Assembly: GCF_016598485.1 (NCBI RefSeq)
Contig: NZ_JAEMUW010000002.1
Span: forward strand, 186,001 to 250,000
Direction of reading: 5' to 3'
Length of the DNA stretch: 64,000 nucleotides
Origin: Micromonospora coerulea
GTDB taxonomy: Bacteria > Actinomycetota > Actinomycetes > Mycobacteriales > Micromonosporaceae
Shown here: positions 45,755-54,860 of the stretch, in pieces
Position numbering within the stretch: position 1 is the stretch's first letter
Layout: each line of letters opens with the position of its first letter
Translations under genes and position numbers: made by a program
The notes under the pieces: generated by a model
What the model saw: the letters and a program-made list of their open reading frames with translations, nothing else
Told to the model about the DNA's origin: nothing
The model's database searches: none

Positions 45755-47572
45755 TCAGGCGGCCAGCGCCGCATACCGGCCGGCCCGTTCCAGCAGGCTC
45801 TGGTGGGTGCCGGACTCGACGATCCGGCCGTGGTCGATGACGGCGATCTGGTCGGCGTCGCGCACGGTGGAGAGCCGGTGCGCGATGGTTACCACGGTGC
45901 GACCCTCCGACAGCGCGTCGAAGGCCCGCTGCACGGCGCGCTCGGTCTCGGTGTCCAGCGCGCTGGTCGCCTCGTCCAGCACCAGGATCCGCGGGTCGCG
46001 CAGCAGCGTCCGGGCGATCGCCAGGCGCTGCTTCTCGCCGCCGGAGAAGCGGTGGCCGCGGGAGCCGACGACCGTGTCGTACCCGTCGGGAAGGGCGGCG
46101 ATCAGGTCGTGGATCTGGGCGGCGCGGGCCGCGGCCTCGATCTCGGCGTCGGTGGCCTCCGGCCGGGCGTACCGCAGGTTCTCCCGCACGGTGGTGTGCA
46201 GCAGGTAGGTCTCCTGGCTGACCACGCCCACCACCGCGGCCAGGTCGGCCAGGCGCAGGTCGCGCAGGTCGACGCCGTCGATGGTGACCCGGCCGGCGGC
46301 CGGGTCGTGGAACCGGGTGATCAGCGCGGCGAGGGTGCTCTTGCCGGAGCCGGTCTCTCCCACCAGCGCCAGGCTGGTGCCGGCCGGGACGTCCAGGCTG
46401 ACGCCGGCCACGGCGGCGGTGTCGCTGCCCGGGTAGCTGAAGGTGACGTCCTCGAACCGCAGGTGGCCGCGGACCCGGGTCGGGTCGATCTCGACGGGTC
46501 GGGCCGGGTCGCCCACCTCGACCGGCAGGTCCAGGTATTCGAAGATCCGGGCGAACAGGGCCAGCGAGGCGGTCAGCGAGACGCCCACGTTGAGCAGTCC
46601 CATCAGCGGCCGGAACAGCCCGCCCTGCAGCGCGGTGAAGGCGACCAGGGTGCCGATGCTCAGGGTGCCGGCGGTGGCCGGCAGGCCGGCGCTGAGGTAG
46701 ATGACCGCCGGGATGGCGGCGAAGATCACGCTCATCGCGGCCATCCGCCAGCGGCCGGCCAGCTCGGAGCGGAGTTCCAGGTCGACCAGCCGGGCCGAGG
46801 AGGCGGTGAACCGCTCGACCAGCTTGGGCCCGGCGCCGAGGGTCTTGCTGAGCTGCACGCCGCTGATCGACAGCCCCTCCTCGATGGTCACGTTGAGGTC
46901 GGCCAGCTCGCGCTGCCGCCGCGCGGTGATTTCCCGGCGCATCCGGGCCACCCGGCGGGTCAGCCAGATCGCCGGGGGCAGCACCACCAGCGAGACCAGG
47001 GAGAGGCGCCAGCTCAGCGCCACCATGGCGACGGCGGTGGCCACGACGGTGGTGAGGTTGGCCGCGATCGAGGTGGCGGTGGAGGTGACGACGGTCTGCA
47101 TGCCGCCGATGTCGTTGGTGATCCGGGACTGCACCTCGCCGGTGCGGGTGCGGGTGAAGTAGGCGATCGACTGGCGGTGCAGGTGGGCGAAGACGTCGGT
47201 GCGCAGCCGGTGCATGACCTCCTGCCCGACCCGGGTGGAGATCCAGGTCTGCACGACGCCGAGCACCGAGGTCACCGCCGCGACGGCGACCATGCCGAGG
47301 ACCAGCCAGACCAGCAGGGTCAGGTCGCGCTCGGGCAGGGCCCGGTCGATCACGGTACGGAGCAGGAACGGCGTCGCCATCGCGATGACGGACGACGCCA
47401 CGATGATCGCCACGACGACGGCCAGCGGACGGCGGTGTGCGGCGAAGAGTCGGCCGACCCGACGCAGCGACACCTGGCGGGCCTGCGCCTTCTCGGCGGC
47501 GCTGACGGTGCGGGGGCCGCCGCCGCGGCCGGTACGGGGTGCTTCCAAGGGATATTCACTTCCTGTCGACAT
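45755..47572 (-). CDS. ABC multidrug-type exporter (fused membrane and ATPase domains)
   Basis: A 605-residue half-transporter that should dimerise in the membrane. The six-helix transmembrane domain spans about 45-340 and the nucleotide-binding domain about 365-600. The latter has Walker A ALVGETGSGKST, Q-loop VGVVSQETYLL, signature FSGGEKQRLAIARTLL, Walker B ILVLDEATSAL and switch AHRLST. This is the MsbA/LmrA-like class that exports lipids or drugs. The gene is divergent from a MarR-type regulator with palindromes between them, so it is probably derepressed by a toxic ligand. ATG 47572 is used; TTG 47548, preceded by AGGAAG, is an alternative start. Confidence 0.92.
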   Translation of the reverse strand: MSTGSEYPLEAPRTGRGGGPRTVSAAEKAQARQVSLRRVGRLFAAHRRPLAVVVAIIVASSVIAMATPFLLRTVIDRALPERDLTLLVWLVLGMVAVAAVTSVLGVVQTWISTRVGQEVMHRLRTDVFAHLHRQSIAYFTRTRTGEVQSRITNDIGGMQTVVTSTATSIAANLTTVVATAVAMVALSWRLSLVSLVVLPPAIWLTRRVARMRREITARRQRELADLNVTIEEGLSISGVQLSKTLGAGPKLVERFTASSARLVDLELRSELAGRWRMAAMSVIFAAIPAVIYLSAGLPATAGTLSIGTLVAFTALQGGLFRPLMGLLNVGVSLTASLALFARIFEYLDLPVEVGDPARPVEIDPTRVRGHLRFEDVTFSYPGSDTAAVAGVSLDVPAGTSLALVGETGSGKSTLAALITRFHDPAAGRVTIDGVDLRDLRLADLAAVVGVVSQETYLLHTTVRENLRYARPEATDAEIEAAARAAQIHDLIAALPDGYDTVVGSRGHRFSGGEKQRLAIARTLLRDPRILVLDEATSALDTETERAVQRAFDALSEGRTVVTIAHRLSTVRDADQIAVIDHGRIVESGTHQSLLERAGRYAALAA

Positions 47573-47610
47573 ACTGAGGTTACCTCATCATGAGGGAACA
47601 ACAGGAAGTG
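47557..47610. promoter_or_regulatory. Nested palindromic operator region between the ABC exporter and marR-type genes
   Basis: Three symmetric elements: TGAGGTTACCTCA (47575-47587), CCTCATCATGAGG (47583-47595), and outer arms CACTTCCTGT (47557-47566) with ACAGGAAGTG (47601-47610). The first two overlap, as expected for MarR dimers bound side by side. The outer arms also contain the Shine-Dalgarno-like AGGAAG of each gene. Confidence 0.7.
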
Positions 47611-47626
47611 CTGCTACCGTATTCCG

Positions 47627-48043
47627 GTGACCGGCGACGACGAGGAGAGCCTGGCCGAGCTGTTCTGGGCGGTGGCCCGCCGGCTGCGCCACCAGTCCCG
47701 CCGCACCCTCGAACCCTGGGAGATCAACCCCGGGCACGCCCGGGCCCTCGCGGTGCTGCTGCGACACGGCCCGATGCGGCTCAGTGCGCTCGCCGAGCAC
47801 CTGCACATCGCGCCCCGCTCCACCACCGAGGTGGTCGACGGGCTCCAGGAGCGCGGCCTGGTCGAGCGCCGCCCCGACCCCGAGGACCGGCGCGCGACCC
47901 TGGTCGCGCCGACCGCCGAGGGCACCCGGGTCGGCACCGCCATCCGCGCGGCTCGGGACGCCGAGGCGGAACGCTTCTTCGGCGACCTCGGCGAGACCGA
48001 CCGGGCCGACCTGGCCCGCATCCTGCGCACGCTGCGCGACTGA
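47627..48043 (+). CDS. MarR-family transcriptional regulator
   Basis: A 138-residue winged-helix repressor. The DNA-recognition part is MRLSALAEHLHIAPRSTTEV followed by VDGLQERGLVERRPDPEDRR, where DPEDRR forms the wing. Dimerisation helices lie at both ends. MarR proteins repress divergent exporter genes until a phenolic or toxic ligand binds; here the target would be the ABC exporter. GTG 47627 used; no close Shine-Dalgarno, so the message may be leaderless or the start may differ slightly. Confidence 0.9.
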   Translation: MTGDDEESLAELFWAVARRLRHQSRRTLEPWEINPGHARALAVLLRHGPMRLSALAEHLHIAPRSTTEVVDGLQERGLVERRPDPEDRRATLVAPTAEGTRVGTAIRAARDAEAERFFGDLGETDRADLARILRTLRD

Positions 48044-48186
48044 CCGGCCGCACCCGACCCGTCACGGAAATATGCAGCGCTCTTGCCGACCGCCCGGCCT
48101 GCCGGCGTGTCCGTCGCATGCTGCTCGGGTTGAAAGAGTAGTGGAACGGGCAGGACTGTTCAGATCGCGAGAGAAAGGAGAGGCAC

Positions 48187-48615
48187 GTGGCGCAGAAGTT
48201 GACGGCAACGACGAGCGGGGTCATCAATGCGGAGCCGGCGGGGGTGTGGGCGGTGCTGACCGATCCTGAACTGCTGAGTCAGGCATTCTTCGGCGCAAAG
48301 GTCGAGACGGACTGGCGGGCCGGCAGCCCCATCACCTTCAGCGGCGAGTGGAACGGGAAGTCCTTTCAGGACAAGGGAGAGATCGTCACCTTCGAGCCGG
48401 ACAAGCTGCTCCGATTCACCCACTACAGCCCGCTGAGCGGCCAGCCCGACCTCCCGGAGAACTACCACACGGTGACCTTCGCCCTGACGCCGGCCGAGGG
48501 TGGCACCGAGCTGACCATCAGCCAGAGCAATGCGGGGAGCGAGGAGGAACGAACGCATTCCGAGGCCAACTGGGCGCAGGTGTTGGGCACAGTCAAGCAG
48601 CTCGCCGAGCGCTGA
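48187..48615 (+). CDS. SRPBCC/AHSA1-domain protein
   Basis: A 142-residue START-like protein of the Aha1 C-terminal group: SGVINAEPAGVWAVLTDPEL at the start, GSPITFSGEWNGKSFQDKGE, LLRFTHYSPLSG, ENYHTVTFAL and a closing amphipathic helix (EANWAQVLGTVKQLAER). These proteins form a hydrophobic pocket for small ligands; no catalytic residues are evident and the role is unknown. GTG 48187 is preceded by AAAGGAGAGG. Composition is less GC-rich than the surroundings. It is co-directional with the marR-type gene. Confidence 0.88.
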   Translation: MAQKLTATTSGVINAEPAGVWAVLTDPELLSQAFFGAKVETDWRAGSPITFSGEWNGKSFQDKGEIVTFEPDKLLRFTHYSPLSGQPDLPENYHTVTFALTPAEGGTELTISQSNAGSEEERTHSEANWAQVLGTVKQLAER

Positions 48616-48662
48616 GGTTCCGCCATTGAGCGCCGCCACCGACTGAACTCGTCGACCGCCGG

Positions 48663-49289
48663 TCAACGCAGGCCGGCGGCGATGGCGTCGACGAGGAGCG
48701 CGCCGAGAGTCCGGGCCAGGATGGCCCGCGCCGCCTCGGCGTCGAGGCCCATCGCGTCGCGCATCATCGACCAGGCCGCCCAGGTGCTCGCCACCGTCAG
48801 CGCGTCGAGCAGCTGCTCGCGCCCCTCCCCCGCCTGCGCCAGCTCCGGGCCGAAGACCAGCTCGATCTCGCCGCGCGCCCGGCCGATGGCGCCCCCACGG
48901 TTGCGCCGCAACTGGGGCGAGAACGGCTCGCGCAGCGCCGAGGCGCGGGCCGTGGGCGCCAGCATCTCCAGCAGCTGGACCCGCTGGGCGCAGAACTCCG
49001 CGATCCGCCGGCCCAGCGGCCACTCCGGCGGGATCGGGCGGAACAGCGCCTCCTGTCGCTCCCGGACCCGCTGTCCGGTCGCGGCGTACAGGGTCTCCAT
49101 GTCCTTGAAGTTGGTCCACAGGGTACGCAGCGACACCCCCGCGCGTTCGGCGATGCGCTCCCCGGTGGGCTTGAGGTCGCCCTCGTCGATCAGCGCCAGG
49201 TGCGCCTCGACTATCGCGCCGCGGGTGCGTTCGGCCCGCGCGGCCCGCCCGTCCATCCGCGTCGGCGCGTCGTCGTCCAGGTCGATCAT
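48663..49289 (-). CDS. TetR-family transcriptional regulator
   Basis: A 208-residue repressor with the TetR helix-turn-helix GDLKPTGERIAERAGVSLRT followed by LWTNFKDMETLYAATG (about 40-75). The ligand domain is all-helical and not assignable. ATG 49289 is used, giving MIDLDDDAPTRMDGRAARAE. It lies downstream of livK on the same strand, 174 bases after it, and is the nearest candidate to bind the TTACAC palindrome at the start of the liv operon. Confidence 0.9.
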   Translation of the reverse strand: MIDLDDDAPTRMDGRAARAERTRGAIVEAHLALIDEGDLKPTGERIAERAGVSLRTLWTNFKDMETLYAATGQRVRERQEALFRPIPPEWPLGRRIAEFCAQRVQLLEMLAPTARASALREPFSPQLRRNRGGAIGRARGEIELVFGPELAQAGEGREQLLDALTVASTWAAWSMMRDAMGLDAEAARAILARTLGALLVDAIAAGLR

Positions 49290-49463
49290 GTGACGTCCCC
49301 TGTCGATACGGGCGGCGGCGCCGGAGAGAGCGGCACCGGAAGCGTAGCGACACCTGCCGGGTGCCTCGGAAGCCGCCGCGATCCGGCGGAGCCGGGCCGC
49401 CACAACGCCGTGGCGGCCCGGCTCCCACTGGCCCGCCGGCCCGGTGGCCGGCGGTCGCGCCGG

Positions 49464-50735
49464 TCAGGTCGTCGGGATCGCGTCCGCCGGGGGCGCCGTC
49501 GGCGTCTCGGTGAACTCCTTGACCTCGCCGTCGCCGTCGTCGGTGGTCCAGGTCGGACCGAAGTAGCTCTGCACGCCGCCCGAGACCTTGTTCATCCGTA
49601 CGCCGCTGTAGCCGGCGTGCACGTCCTGGCTGTACCGGAACGGAGTGAGGCCCGGCCCCTTGAAGCCGCCCTTGTGCACCGCGTCGACCAGCTTCTCCCG
49701 GGTGAGGTCCTTGCCCGCCGCCAGCAGCGCCTGCACGAAGGTGTACGCCATCGAGTAGCCGTAGACGGCGTTGCCGTCGATCGGGTTGGCCGCGTTGTAC
49801 TGCTGGTGGATCTTCGTGAACGCCTGGATCCACGGGTTGCTCGTGTCGCCCGCCATCGGCAGGTAGTTGTCGGCGAGCATCCCCTCCAGGATCACCTTCT
49901 TGTCACCGAGCTGCTTGGCCAGCGTGGTGTAGTCCGCGCCGACGTTGGACACCACCCACTGCGCCCGGAAGCCCTGGCCGGCGGCCTGGCCCATGGCCAG
50001 CGCGGTGAAGCCGGGAATGCTCGCCGAGATGACCACCTGGCAGCCGGCCGCCTTCAGCGCCCCGATCGCCGGGCCGACCTGCGGGTTGGTGGGGGTGTAG
50101 GTCTGCTTGGCCACCACCGGCCCGAGGACCTTCTCCACGCCGGCGAGGCTGTCGCGGCCGAAGTCGTCGTTCTGCCCGAAGTGGCAGACCTTCTGACCGG
50201 GGAACTGCTGCTTGACGTAGGTGGCCAGGATCTTGCCCTCGACGGTGTAGTCGGGCTGCCAGCCGAAGGTGGTGGGGTACTTGTCGGGCTGGTTCCAGTT
50301 CCGGCTGCCGGAGGAGACGAAGAGGTCGGGCACCTTCTGGGCCTTGACGAACTCCAGCACGTTGGTGTGGGTGGGGGTGCCGAGGCCGCCGAGGAGCGCG
50401 AAGACCTTGTCGTCGAGGACGAGCTTGCGGACGACGTTGTCGGTGTTCGCCGGGTTGTAGCCGTCGTCCATCACCTTGTAGACGATCTTCCGGCCGTTCA
50501 CGCCACCCTTGCTGTTGACGTGTTCGAAGTACGCCTTGGTGGCGGCGGAGATCTTGGAGTAGCCGGCCGCGGCGGGACCGGTGAGCGGCTGGTGGGTACC
50601 GATCACGACCTCGGTGTCGGTGACGCCCGGGACGTTCTCGGCCGCCTGCTGTTCGTCGTTGGCGCAGGCCGATGCGCCGACCAGCAGCGCGAGGCCGGCG
50701 GCGGCCGCGAGTGCGCGGCGTGCGGTGGGATGCAT
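49464..50735 (-). CDS. livK: Branched-chain-amino-acid-type ABC substrate-binding lipoprotein
   Basis: A 423-residue exported binding protein. The signal peptide AALAAAAGLALLVGASAC ends in a lipobox (GASAC, Cys24), so it is a lipoprotein anchored outside the membrane. The mature part is a type I periplasmic binding fold (VVIGTHQPLTGPAAAGYSKI, DDKVFALLGGLGTPTH, GYSMAYTFVQALLAA). Homologous systems import leucine-like amino acids, but also amides, urea or acyl compounds, and the acyl-CoA genes nearby hint at an aromatic or acyl substrate. GGAGAA precedes the ATG. Last gene of the liv operon. Confidence 0.9.
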   Translation of the reverse strand: MHPTARRALAAAAGLALLVGASACANDEQQAAENVPGVTDTEVVIGTHQPLTGPAAAGYSKISAATKAYFEHVNSKGGVNGRKIVYKVMDDGYNPANTDNVVRKLVLDDKVFALLGGLGTPTHTNVLEFVKAQKVPDLFVSSGSRNWNQPDKYPTTFGWQPDYTVEGKILATYVKQQFPGQKVCHFGQNDDFGRDSLAGVEKVLGPVVAKQTYTPTNPQVGPAIGALKAAGCQVVISASIPGFTALAMGQAAGQGFRAQWVVSNVGADYTTLAKQLGDKKVILEGMLADNYLPMAGDTSNPWIQAFTKIHQQYNAANPIDGNAVYGYSMAYTFVQALLAAGKDLTREKLVDAVHKGGFKGPGLTPFRYSQDVHAGYSGVRMNKVSGGVQSYFGPTWTTDDGDGEVKEFTETPTAPPADAIPTT

Positions 50736-50788
50736 GGTTCTCCATTCCGGTGCGACGGGGGCGAACGGTTGGGTGGAACCGGGGTGGA

Positions 50789-51925
50789 TCAGCGGCGCGT
50801 GGCGGGGCGGCCCGGCCGGAGCCGTGCGGTGAGGGTGCGGGCGGCACCCTGGAGGCCGCCCGGGGCCACGAGCATGACGACGATGAGGATGAGACCGAAC
50901 ACGGCGAGGGCCAGGTTGCCCTCCAGCCGCTGGGCCAGGCCCGACGGCAGGGTGAAGGTCTCGGTGATGAGGCTCGGCAGGTCCTGCAGCGCCACCAGCA
51001 GGACCGCGCCCCAGACCGCGCCGGCGAGGCTGCCCAGGCCGCCGATCACGATCGCCATCAGCAGGAACAGCGACAGGTCGAGGGAGAACTTGCCCGGCGC
51101 GACGGTGGCGGTGAGCACCGCGTACACGCCGCCGCCGAGGCCGGCGCAGGCGGCGCTCACCACGAAGGCGAGCACCTGGTTGCGGGCGACGTGGATGCCG
51201 GCCAGCCGGGCGGCCACCTCGTCGTCGCGGACGGCGCGCAGCGACCGGCCGAACCGGCTGCGCACCAGGTTCGCCATCAGCAGCATGGTCAGCAGCGCGG
51301 CGAGCAGCGCGACCCAGGCCAGCCAGCGTTCCGGCTGGAAGTACGCGCCCAGGAACGCCGGCGGCGTCTCCGCCGGGAACCGCAACCCCTGCTCGCCGTT
51401 GAACAGGTCGGTGAAGATCGTGGTGAGCGCCGGCACCAGGGTCGCCACGGCGAGGGTGACGCCGGCCAGGTACGGCCCGCGCAGCCGGGCGGCGGCCAGC
51501 CCGATGACCAGGCCCGCCACCGCGGTCACCGCGGCGGCGAGCAGCAGCGACAGGGGCAGGATCCAGCGGCCCTGCACCGCCCGCTCCTCGAAGCCCTGCT
51601 GCACCAGGGCGACCGTGTACGCGCCGGTCGCCATCAGCGCCCCGTGCCCGAGGGAGAGCTGGCCGTTGAGCCCGACCAGGACGGTGTAGCCGGCGGTGAC
51701 GCAGAGGAACGCGCAGACTCGGGCGACCTGCAGGTTCTGGTACGGCGGCAACTGGTTGGTCAGCAGCACCACCGCCGTGCCGGCGAGCACGGCCAGGACG
51801 AGGTGGCGCAGCAGCGTCGACCCGCGCGGCCCGGCGGCGCCGGGCGGACCGGGCAGCAACCGGCGCAGCGGCGACGCCGCGGCGGGCCGGGGGTCCGGGG
51901 CGACCTCGGGTTGGGTGGCGGTCAC
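50789..51925 (-). CDS. livM: LivM-type ABC permease
   Basis: Inner-membrane permease of 378 residues with about ten helices. The family loop AVRDDEVAARLAGIHVARNQ, where the ATPase docks, is followed by KVLAF-type sequence VLAFVVSAACAGLGGGVYAV and VIGGLGSLAGAVWGAV. An extra N-terminal Pro/Ala-rich stretch of 40 residues precedes the first helix. The GTG start overlaps the livH stop as GTGA. It pairs with LivH to form the channel. Confidence 0.9.
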   Translation of the reverse strand: MTATQPEVAPDPRPAAASPLRRLLPGPPGAAGPRGSTLLRHLVLAVLAGTAVVLLTNQLPPYQNLQVARVCAFLCVTAGYTVLVGLNGQLSLGHGALMATGAYTVALVQQGFEERAVQGRWILPLSLLLAAAVTAVAGLVIGLAAARLRGPYLAGVTLAVATLVPALTTIFTDLFNGEQGLRFPAETPPAFLGAYFQPERWLAWVALLAALLTMLLMANLVRSRFGRSLRAVRDDEVAARLAGIHVARNQVLAFVVSAACAGLGGGVYAVLTATVAPGKFSLDLSLFLLMAIVIGGLGSLAGAVWGAVLLVALQDLPSLITETFTLPSGLAQRLEGNLALAVFGLILIVVMLVAPGGLQGAARTLTARLRPGRPATRR

Positions 51926-52800
51926 ACGTGCCTCGCTCTCACGCTGGAGAAGAGCCCGCCGGGGCGGACGAGCAGGACCGCCAGCAGCAGGACGAGGACG
52001 GCCAGCGGCGTGGTGTCGGGGCCGAGGTAGCCGGTGACGTACGACAGGATCAGGCCGACCAGCAGGCCACCGACCACGGCGCCGGCCGGGCTGTCCAGGC
52101 CACCGACCACCGCGGCGGTGAACGCGACGACGAAGACCAGGTCCATCGCGTGCGGGTGCAGCCCCAGCCCGGTGGGGACGACCAGCATGCCGGCGAGGGC
52201 GCCGACCGCGGCCGCGAGGGCCCAGCCCACCGTGAGCATCCGGCCGACGTTGACGCCGAGCAGCCGGGACACCTCGGGCGCGAAGGCGGACGCCCGCATC
52301 CGCAGACCGATGGGCGTGCGGGTGAACAGCAGCCCGAGCAGCGCCACCACCACCAGGACAGCGCCGAGGACCCACAGATCGTACGGGGACATCGCGGCGA
52401 TCCCGCCGACGGTGAGCGCGTCGGTGTCGAACGGCGCGGCCGCCGGCCGGTACTCGTTGCCGAAGACGATGCCGAGCACCGCCTGGATCAGCAGCACCAG
52501 GCCGAGAGCGACGATGACGTCGTTGAGCGGGTTGGCGTGGCCGACGAAGCGCATCAGCACCCGCTCGACGAGGGCGCCCAGCGCGAGGCCGGCGAGGACG
52601 GCGGCGCCGAGGCCGAGCCAGTAGGAGCCGGTGACGGAGACGACGGCGTAGCCGACGTAGGCGGTCGCCACCGCCATCGCGCCCTGCGCGAAGTTGACCA
52701 GACGGGCCGCCCGCCAGATGAGCACCAGGGCGAGGGCGAACGCCGCGTAGACGGCGCCGGTGGACAGTCCGTCGAAGGTGAGGAACAAGAACCGGTCCAA
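51922..52800 (-). CDS. livH: LivH-type ABC permease
   Basis: Inner-membrane permease of 292 residues with eight or so helices, starting FDGLSTGAVYAAFALALVLI, then ARLVNFAQGAMAVATAYVGY, the LivH hallmark, and GLRMRASAFAPEVSRLLGVN as the ATPase-docking loop. The start is TTG at 52800, preceded by AGGAAGGA at 7 bases. It lies 28 bases after livF and overlaps livM. Confidence 0.9.
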   Translation of the reverse strand: MDRFLFLTFDGLSTGAVYAAFALALVLIWRAARLVNFAQGAMAVATAYVGYAVVSVTGSYWLGLGAAVLAGLALGALVERVLMRFVGHANPLNDVIVALGLVLLIQAVLGIVFGNEYRPAAAPFDTDALTVGGIAAMSPYDLWVLGAVLVVVALLGLLFTRTPIGLRMRASAFAPEVSRLLGVNVGRMLTVGWALAAAVGALAGMLVVPTGLGLHPHAMDLVFVVAFTAAVVGGLDSPAGAVVGGLLVGLILSYVTGYLGPDTTPLAVLVLLLAVLLVRPGGLFSSVRARHV

Positions 52801-52828
52801 GCGCGGATCCTTCCTACGTGGCGGGCGG

Positions 52829-53541
<713 letters not shown>

Positions 53542-53545
<4 letters not shown>

Positions 53546-54369
53546 GATCCGGCCCCCGGGCCGGGCGGTGTCGCCCCGGCCGGTACGTCGGCGCCCAGGT
53601 ACGCCTCGGTCACCAGCGGGTCGTCCCGCACCTGTTCGGGCGTGCCGGCGGCGATGACCCGGCCGAAGTCGAGCACCACGATCTCGTGGCAGACGGACAT
53701 CACCAGGTCCATGTGGTGCTCGACCAGCATGATCGAGCAGGCGCCGCCCGCCCGGTCGGGCAGCGCCGTGACGAGCTCGCCCAGCTCGGCGATGTCCTCG
53801 GCGCTCAGGCCGCCGGCCGGCTCGTCGAGCAGGAGCAGGCGGGGCCGGGCGATCAGGGCGCGGGCGAGGGCGACGCGTTTGCGGACGGCGTACGGCAGGG
53901 TGCCGGGGGCCGCCGCCGCGTGCGCCGCGACGCCCAGCTCGGCCAGCAGGTCGAGGGCCTCGTCCCGCAGCCGCCGTTCGTCGCGGTCGCTGCGCGGCAG
54001 GCCGAACAGGGCGGCGGCGAAGCCGGCCCGGGCGCTGTGGGTGGCGCCAGCCATGACGTTCTCGACGACGCTGAGGCCCGGGAAGAGGCCGACCCCCTGG
54101 AGGGTGCGGGCGATGCCGAGGCGGGTGAGTCGGTGCGGGCGGGGACGGAACGGCCGGCCGTCCAGGGTGAGCGCACCGCTGGTGGGCGGGACGAACCCGC
54201 AGACCACGTTGAACAGGGTGGTCTTCCCGGCGCCGTTCGGGCCGATCACGCCGACGATCCGGCCGGGTGGTACCCGCAGGGAGACGTCGTCGAGGGCCAC
54301 CAGCCCGCCGAAGCGCACGCCGACGTGGTGCAGGGCCAGGTCGATTCCGTCGGTGGGTGGAGGGCTCAT
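53542..54369 (-). CDS. livG: LivG-type ABC ATPase
   Basis: A 275-residue ATPase. Walker A IGPNGAGKTTLFNVVCGF, LGIARTLQGVGLFPGLSVVE (LivG-typical), a weakened signature LPYAVRKRVALARALI in place of LSGGQ, Walker B LLLLDEPAGGLS, then IMLVEHHMDLVMSVCH. The altered signature is common in LivG. It is the first gene of the operon; ATG 54369 is preceded by AGAGGTGA. An operator and promoter lie about 70-110 bases upstream. Confidence 0.92.
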
Positions 54370-54439
54370 CTTCACCTCTTGCAAAGACGCGGCGGCGGGG
54401 GATGCGCGGGGCGGCTCGGGCGAAGCATGGGGCGGGTTA

Positions 54440-54477
54440 TTACACCGGGAGTGTAACTTTCGAGCGGAGCTCGTCAA
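54440..54477 (-). promoter_or_regulatory. Promoter and TetR-type operator of the liv operon
   Basis: On the minus strand a -35 TTGACG (54472-54477) and -10 TACACT (54450-54455) are 16 bases apart. The palindrome TTACACCGGGAGTGTAA (54440-54456, perfect 6-bp arms, 5-base spacer) covers the -10, so a bound repressor would block transcription. Confidence 0.65.
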
Positions 54478-54611
54478 TGACGCGTTACGACGCTGTGACG
54501 TCCGCGTGTCCCGACGGGACGCTCGCACCCGGCCGGCCGGCGAGCACAGCGGCGCCGATGCGACCCTCGGTGGCTACCGGGGTAGGGGTGGTCAGCCCAC
54601 GCCCTGACTCG

Positions 54612-54797
54612 TTACGTCGCCTCGTCGCCGGCCTTCAGAACGCGGGCGAGCGCTCGGTGGCCGCCATCGAGGACCTCTGGTGCTCGTGCCTGGAGTGCCT
54701 GCACGATGCGTTCGAGACGACGTTGCAGCACGCCGCGCTCGTCACGGGGCAGCCGCAGCAGTCCGTGCAGCTCGGGAATGAGGTTTTCGACAGGCAT
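54612..54797 (-). CDS. Small hypothetical protein, 61 aa
   Basis: Not recognised. It reads MPVENLIPELHGLLRLPRDE and continues as two charged amphipathic helices (LQRRLERIVQALQARAPEVL, HRALARVLKAGDEAT). ATG 54797 is chosen because CGGAG precedes it; ATG 54824 in the same frame is an alternative. It lies 64 bases after the giant repeat protein's stop on the same strand and before the liv promoter. A helix-rich protein of this size could bind a partner, but nothing shows which. Confidence 0.45.
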   Translation of the reverse strand: MPVENLIPELHGLLRLPRDERGVLQRRLERIVQALQARAPEVLDGGHRALARVLKAGDEAT

Positions 54798-54860
54798 GGG
54801 ACGCGCTCCGGCGACGTGCGTCATCGTGTCGTAGCTTCGCCACCAGCGTCGTCGGATTGG

